Origin: Nitzschia sp. DOCU1
Taxonomy: Eukaryota; Bacillariophyta; Bacillariophyceae; Bacillariales; Bacillariaceae
Direction: 5' to 3'
Length of the DNA: 64,000 bases
NCBI GenBank assembly: GCA_951394045.1
Contig: OX595992.1
Coordinates: forward strand, 992,001-1,056,000
The translations under genes were made by a program, and so were the position numbers. Shown in pieces: positions 58,587 to 64,000 of the stretch (its first letter is position 1; each line of letters opens with the position of its first letter). The notes beneath the pieces are model-generated. The model was not told the DNA's origin. It saw only the letters and a list, made by a program, of their open reading frames with translations, and did not search any database.

Positions 58587-61500
58587 TTAACCCGTCAAGG
58601 CACCGCCTCGTCGCATACCAATAACTGGAGCTTGTCGAACTAGTTGCTCCTCGTTGTCGTCCTGAATACTTGCGTCTTGGACCGTTCGGCCAATGGCGGT
58701 ATATAGCTGGTCGTCTTCTAGACCCAACGTTTCGAGAACAAGCTGCAAGTCCCTTGGCGTGATAGCCTCGACGACTGCCTGGAAGTCCGTGAACGACAGT
58801 GGGCCCTTCAGCGGAATCGATTCTTCCTGAAGGCCCGACATTTTCTCAGTCCAATACTGCGTCGTTCGAAGCTGAAATTCGTGTCGATTTAATACCACCC
58901 GTTTGGCTGATTCAACATTGTCGGGAGTGATCGGTTGGGACTTTCGAAGATTGTGCAAAGTCTCTTTGCAAGCATCGAGGGCCTTTTGAGCATTTTCTTT
59001 CGATGCAGTCACAGTAACGAGGAACCACCCACCCAGCAAACGTTCAAATCCAGTAAAGGAGAAATTGGCGTCGTATGTCAATTGCTTGCGCTCACGAACG
59101 TTGCTGAAAAGGCGGCGATTCGCAATCTCGGACAAGAGCAACAAAGCAACGTATGCAAACAAGGGGTGCTTTCGGCGCGATTGATCGTACTCGCTGGCAC
59201 GCTTGTCACTGCCCAGAATCTTCTCCGCGACCGTGGAGCCATCTGCAAGGTATCCCCAAGCATTCGGAGCGGATCCGGCGACATAGGCAACCGCACGAGG
59301 GTCCGAATCGGAAAGTTCCAATTCAATGAACTTGCCAGGGTGGGGCAGTTTTGGCACACTACCAATGAGCGCTCCTTCACTCTCCTTTCGCTCTTCCTTT
59401 AGGTACTCTTTGTTGGTATCGGCAGGGATCGTTCCAATGTACTTGTACACCATCTCAAGAACTTCGGGGACATCAAAGTCACCAGAAATTGAGATCTCTA
59501 GATTCGATGGGGACATTTGAGACATGACGGCATTCTTCGCGTCTTCAAGAGTGATAGCCTCGACAGCGGGAACGTCAATTGAAAGGAAACTATGCAAAGA
59601 AAAGCGTTAGAACAGACGTAGAATTGGAATATGGTTCCGAGAGGCCTTCGTACGTACCGGTCGTCGTTGCCAGTCATAGCCTCCATCACCTTTTCCGTGC
59701 TTAGATTCTCCAAATTCTTGAGCAGACTTTCGTGTGTCGCTCGGTAGCTGGACTTCGCTCGACCTAGCGCATCTTGTTCCCATTTGAAACCAACAATGAT
59801 CTCGCGTACAATCTGCATCACTGACTCGGTACCCGTAATACCGAGCTGAAGGTCGTCCCCAAAACCGACATTTCCAACATTGGTTGTTGGGAAAACAAAG
59901 TCAACCGTAATGGATTCTTCGCTGCAATTAATTTCCACCATAAGCAAGTGGTCAACGCAGAAAAGCTCGACTTGTTCACGTGTCCACGGACCAAACGCAC
60001 CGCCCTCTTGCATAGTGCGGGCGCCGACGGCCATGGATCCCTTCTTAAAACCAAGACGTTTTTCGGCATCCCGACCACCAGGTGCTACGAGACGAAGGTG
60101 CCCTCGCTGCGATTCATGTGGATTGTACGAAACGCCCATACGGATGCCATTTGATAAACGACGAAGCGTGAATGGCCGCGTAATGGTATCAGGTGAGGTG
60201 TTGGGTGTTCCGTCAGTGAATTTCCCACCAAGCCACTCCGGAGGATTTTTCTCCATCGCTACCGCCAATTCGTCTTCCGGAACAAGAGTGAACGGAACCA
60301 CAACATCTTTTTCTGGTTCAACTTCAATTTGACACGCCTCATACACAGCCTTCACCAACATGTCCTCATCGCAATAAGCCGGCTCGCCTTTGCTGTATCC
60401 CTTGGGCATGCAGGCGACAGCAATAACGGGGCCGTCCACTGGCGCCTCGCCATCTTTGAAACTCATGACGTGCGAGCAAAGTTCTCGGGCAGCAGTGTTG
60501 ACGTCCTCCAGCGTCAACGAAGCCAACGCTCGAGCCGTCACTTGGTAGGATTGCTGGGGAGACATGAAGGTATGTCCATTAGCGACGGTCTCCATCAAAT
60601 ATGCCAGCTGATCTCCGTGTTGGATGCGATCGCCTTGGGCAGCAAGCTGTTCGGCATCCGTCATTAGCGACGAAGCATATCGCTCCATCTCTCCCATGGT
60701 GACTCCATAGATGCCTAGCTTTCGGATCTCCGAGAGTGATTTGTAGATTGCCTCCTTCCATTTATGGGGTTCAGCAGTCATATCCAGACTACAGACGGCA
60801 CATCCCTCGCGAGCCGAATCTAGCTGGTTGAACTCCACAAAGGTGAAGGCTGGGTCGTCGCTACGTCCACCAACATTTAATCGGATTTGAAGAGCAGCCA
60901 GCGCCACGCGGCGGGCCAAACTACGACGGAAGGAGTCGAGATCTACAGTGGGCTCTACTGGTCGCTTGCTGAAAAGGTGCATCGAGAAGGCTTGCAACAG
61001 TTCGTGTCTGCAGATAGCATGTGTGTGAGTAATAGCAAGCAACTTCGATCCAACAGTACTCGTGTCACACTTACCGGTAAATGTGGGGCCGAATCTTCTT
61101 TCCAGGTGCAACCTCTTCCGTCTGTAAAAAGAAGACATCTTCGTCAAGAGGATATGGCTTCTGTAGATGAATATCGTAGTCCAAATCTTCACCGGAGATC
61201 AAGAGTTTTGGATCAATCTTGGTTCCCGGCTGGACGCACCAATCATGACGAACCGGTGGATAATGCCAACTTTGCGCAGCCTTGACCGTACCGCTAACAA
61301 CGGCCTTGGCCAGATCCTTTGCTTGCTCCTTGATCTCCTTGAGCTTGATTTCCGTCGCTTGTTTCTCTGCCGAAACTCGCCCAAACTTCTCCGCAATCAC
61401 TCTCTCCGCCTCGTCCGGGTCCACGTCGCCAACCAAGTACAAAAGAACGTTATCGGGTCGGTAGTGTGTTCTATGCCACGACTTGACATCATCGGTCTGC

Positions 61501-62441
61501 CAGGTACGAATCAACTTTTCCTTGCCGATAGGGAATCTCTTTGCCAGACGATTCTCCCGGTGCAACGTCGAAAGGATCTGACACTCCACACGGTACTCAA
61601 TAGTATTCACCATGGTCATTTCGGACAAGACAGCAGCACGCTCCTTTTCCAATCGGGAACTCTCCACTCGAGCTTCCATGACATCGACCAAAGCATCCAA
61701 GGCCATTGGAAGCATGGGAGCACCACCCCGAGGCGTTTTGACGGGGCAAACCGCATAAAAGACCGTGTGATGGAAATCCGTATACGCGTTCGTCTGAGAA
61801 CCGGTGCCAAACAAGAGTTCACGCTTTCGAGATCCCATATACGCCACGTGCTCTGTCAAGTGAGCGATACCCTGTTGCGCCTCCAATTCATCGGCTATAT
61901 AGAAAACGAAGAAAATGGGCCCCCCTCACACAAGTCAGTCAAGGAAGGCTACAAAATAGTTATAACAGCCAGCCAAAAGATAGATTCAACACAATAACTC
62001 ACCAGATCCTGAAAATACCTGCAAGTGGGCCTCAAATCGTCCAGGCGGGCTCTTGTTTGGCAGGATGATGTACGGTAGTCCGTTGGGCAAGGTTCCACTC
62101 CGCACGTTTGGGTGAATGGGGAGAGGTTCAGAGGTAGTTTCTTTCTGCTTATCAGGCCCCAATCGATTGAGAGGAGAAATGTGAGGCAAAACACTTGGAT
62201 GGGGTTCCATCTTGTTGCCTCGCAGTGTCGGCGTCGATTGACCGTTGCCCCCGTTTTCTCCACCGAATAAGTTGGTAAGCGAAAAGGCTCCCGATTTTCC
62301 ACCATTACTGGACATTTTCAGCGGTGTACGTCTCGTCTGCATGCTGCTGCTCGTCGTCCAAGCGGAGGTTGTATAAGATAAGGCCATGGGAGTGGCGGTT
62401 GACGCCGCCACTGCCACCAGGATTGCCGAGGAGATCTTCAT
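58587..62441 (-). CDS. SPP: Stromal processing peptidase (M16 metallopeptidase)
   Basis: Removes transit peptides from imported plastid proteins. Four exons, 62441-62003, 61894-61075, 61007-59658 and 59589-58587, with introns of 108, 67 and 68 nt, give 1,203 residues, close to plant SPP. All joins are in frame (GS-ADELEAQQG, IYR-HELLQAF, NDDR-FLSIDV). The inverted zinc motif HLTEH is at 158-162 and the third ligand is Glu238 (VLSE), with Glu231 also conserved. GTGSQTNAYTDFHHTVF is an SPP hallmark. Two to four M16 domains follow; the last half is inactive, as in plants. A signal peptide (MKISSAILVAVAASTATPMALS) ends before Tyr, an acceptable plastid motif. It presumably matures the other plastid proteins seen here. 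Confidence 0.95.
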
Positions 62442-63596
62442 GATTGTTGTTGTGTGTCTTGCCGCAAACCTGGTTTCTTTCCGACCACTATGTGCTTTGC
62501 TGAAACAGAGAACACTACCGACCGATAACCCAAGCAGAAACGATTGCAACTACAGTCCGAGGATGTCAATTGCAGAGTAGTGATACTTGATGATGTCCAG
62601 CTGACAGTGGAATCTGAAATGTTTCTATCCACTTGAGCGGAAAGGAGATGGATCTCCTCGTGGCGCCTACAATCCAAGTGCATCATCAGCGTTGGCAGGA
62701 GCATAAAGGGTCGGCAGCAAGCGCAAAGGTCTGCCCGTTGTTGCAGCAAATCGAAAGCGAGTGACGTAGTTTTTGTTGGGAGCTCGTCGTGCGTGCGTCT
62801 TGCGCGGCTGTCGGCTTCCTTGCACGTGGAAGCAAACTTGTCGGACACCATACCCTTCCCGGACCTTATCGGACACCCTAAACGACCTCTCGGACCACTC
62901 TTGACTTGATTGTGCTTCAATTCAAGACTATGAGACGAGAATTTGGCGCTATTTAGTGCTGAAATCACCCCAGCTTCTTAAATGTCCGGTTGAATAGTCT
63001 CAGTCCCTTACCGTCCGTTGCTACCGGTACCTATCGAAAGCGGGCATAGTACTTTTAAGAGAGAGAAGTATGTATCATTCAGCAAAATACCGGTAGCTCA
63101 GCCGATGTCACGATCCAAATCGATCGCGGTTGTAAACGGCGCGCCGGAAAGGCAGAGGACCAATCAAACGGCGGGACGAAGAAAAAGTTCTGTGGCGTCA
63201 TGTCGACGTCATACAGATGGCCTTCGATTTGAAACACGGATACTTCGTCACAGAGCCGATCACTGAAGAATTTCCTCTGTGTGAAAGCTATCGAGATGGC
63301 CCTCTTCACCATCGGCTTTGGATCAGAATTTTCCAAAAGTTCTGTTTCGACGTTTGTCGAGCGCGACCAGCTGTCGCCTTATCGGAGGACACTTCCGCCA
63401 ATGCCCATCAAATCGCATTTGTTCGAAAGGCCATCAGCAGGCTGGGCGGCCATCAATCAACTCGCTCGCCTCCTTCGCTTGAAGATTTTCTTCTCTTCTT
63501 GCAAGTCAAAATCGGCTCACAAATCCAGTGGCATTGCCCCCCGCTATATTCCTGATCATTGTTGGTGGCAAGTCACTCTTTCCTTCATTCTTAACG
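62442..63596. other. Intergenic between divergent genes
   Basis: 1,155 bp between SPP and the last gene. TACCGGTA occurs at 63022-63029 and 63088-63095. Open frames such as 62438-62968 (minus) and 63281-63706 (plus) show no domain. Confidence 0.45.
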
Positions 63597-64000
63597 ATGT
63601 TATCATCTCCTTTGTTCTTGGCAGCCGCAGTGGCTGTCATTCATACCAATGCCTTTGTCTTGACAAGTACCCCTCGCTTACCATCAAGTCTTGGCTTGAG
63701 TTATGATCCCTATCAAGGCAACGATTCGTCGTCGTCTCGCGATGCCTTGAAGGCTCGCACGGACATTCGAAACTTTTTGACGCAACGATCGATCCAATCC
63801 TTTGTCTTTTTGTTGAATCAGTGCCATGAAGAACACACGGTGCGCTGGTTAGAGGTACGTCGACTATACATGATCCGCGACTGATATTCAATCGTGAAAT
63901 CAGTCTTTCTCACTTCTCCCTTAGAACAAATTGGACTTTAAAAAAGTGGACAGCTTTCATGGAACGGGGGCCTTCAATCTGACGCTCTTTCCCGAATGGG
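63597..64000 (+). CDS. Plastid-targeted protein of unknown function (3' end off window)
   Basis: Exon 1, 63597-63854, encodes 86 residues and exon 2 begins at 63925 after a 70-nt GT-AG intron and runs off the window, adding 25 complete codons. The signal peptide ends TNA-FVLTSTP, with Phe20 after the predicted cut: the plastid import motif. The mature part contains RTDIRNFLTQRSIQSFVFLLNQ, CHEEHTVRWLENKLDFKKVD and SFHGTGAFNLTLFPEW. I do not recognise the family and the C-terminus is missing. Frame upstream to 63528 lacks an ATG. The antiparallel SPP gene is the divergent neighbour. Confidence 0.75.

Noticed and set aside
61167..61997. 276-codon plus-strand frame
   Set aside because: It is antisense to SPP exon 2, which carries the zinc motif, and runs on through the intron into exon 1.
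1..64000. Possible tRNA, rRNA, CRISPR array, prophage or transposase
   Set aside because: I looked for cloverleaf boxes, regular repeats with spacers, and integrase or transposase motifs, and found none that held up by eye.

Overview
The window reads as nuclear DNA of a photosynthetic stramenopile, most likely a pennate diatom. Genes are dense and lie on both strands, with short GT-AG introns (mostly 62-115 nt). Seven proteins begin with a signal peptide followed at once by an aromatic residue (usually Ala-Phe, SPP probably Tyr), the ASAFAP-type presequence that imports proteins into a secondary red plastid. The protein set (TM9SF, MCM2, eIF4A, stromal processing peptidase, CblD-like, ESCRT-III, SAGA Sgf11) is eukaryotic. 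I saw no rRNA, tRNA, CRISPR array, transposase or prokaryotic operon. The genus cannot be fixed by eye.

Layout. 1-9 kb: a 5'-complete but edge-truncated plastid-type phosphofructokinase, an orphan multi-pass membrane protein, a TMEM184/OST-alpha-like protein, and a type II membrane LRR protein. 9-18.5 kb: an SDR dehydrogenase, a 6-phosphogluconolactonase-like beta-propeller, a plastid thioredoxin, a second type II LRR protein, and an unknown plastid protein. 19-27 kb: a secreted heme peroxidase with an extra N-terminal domain, an unknown anchored protein, a plastid VTT/DedA protein, and the first of three metallophosphoesterases. 27-40 kb: a secretory cyclophilin, eIF4A, a kinesin-light-chain-like TPR protein, a twin CX9C protein, metallophosphoesterase no. 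2, a secreted acidic protein, and ESCRT-III VPS60. 40-52 kb: MCM2, a TM9 nonaspanin, metallophosphoesterase no. 3, and an IQ-motif membrane protein. 52-64 kb: Sgf11, LRRC57-like, a small plastid membrane protein, a CblD-like protein, a centrin-like EF-hand protein, a small single-TM protein, SDHC, the stromal processing peptidase SPP, and an edge-truncated plastid protein.

Most genes are independent single transcription units, not operons. Three themes recur: plastid-addressed proteins together with SPP, which matures imported proteins; membrane or secreted surface proteins (two LRR proteins, three metallophosphoesterases, the peroxidase); and core housekeeping. Several gene models rest on introns I placed by hand. 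Two of these introns (cyclophilin 78 nt, MCM2 84 nt) are multiples of three and lack stops, so naive ORF calls would include them.

No clearly new molecular system is evident. The items most worth following are the three metallophosphoesterase paralogues with non-matching introns, the IQ/voltage-sensor-like membrane protein, the two-domain peroxidase, and the orphan plastid and membrane proteins.
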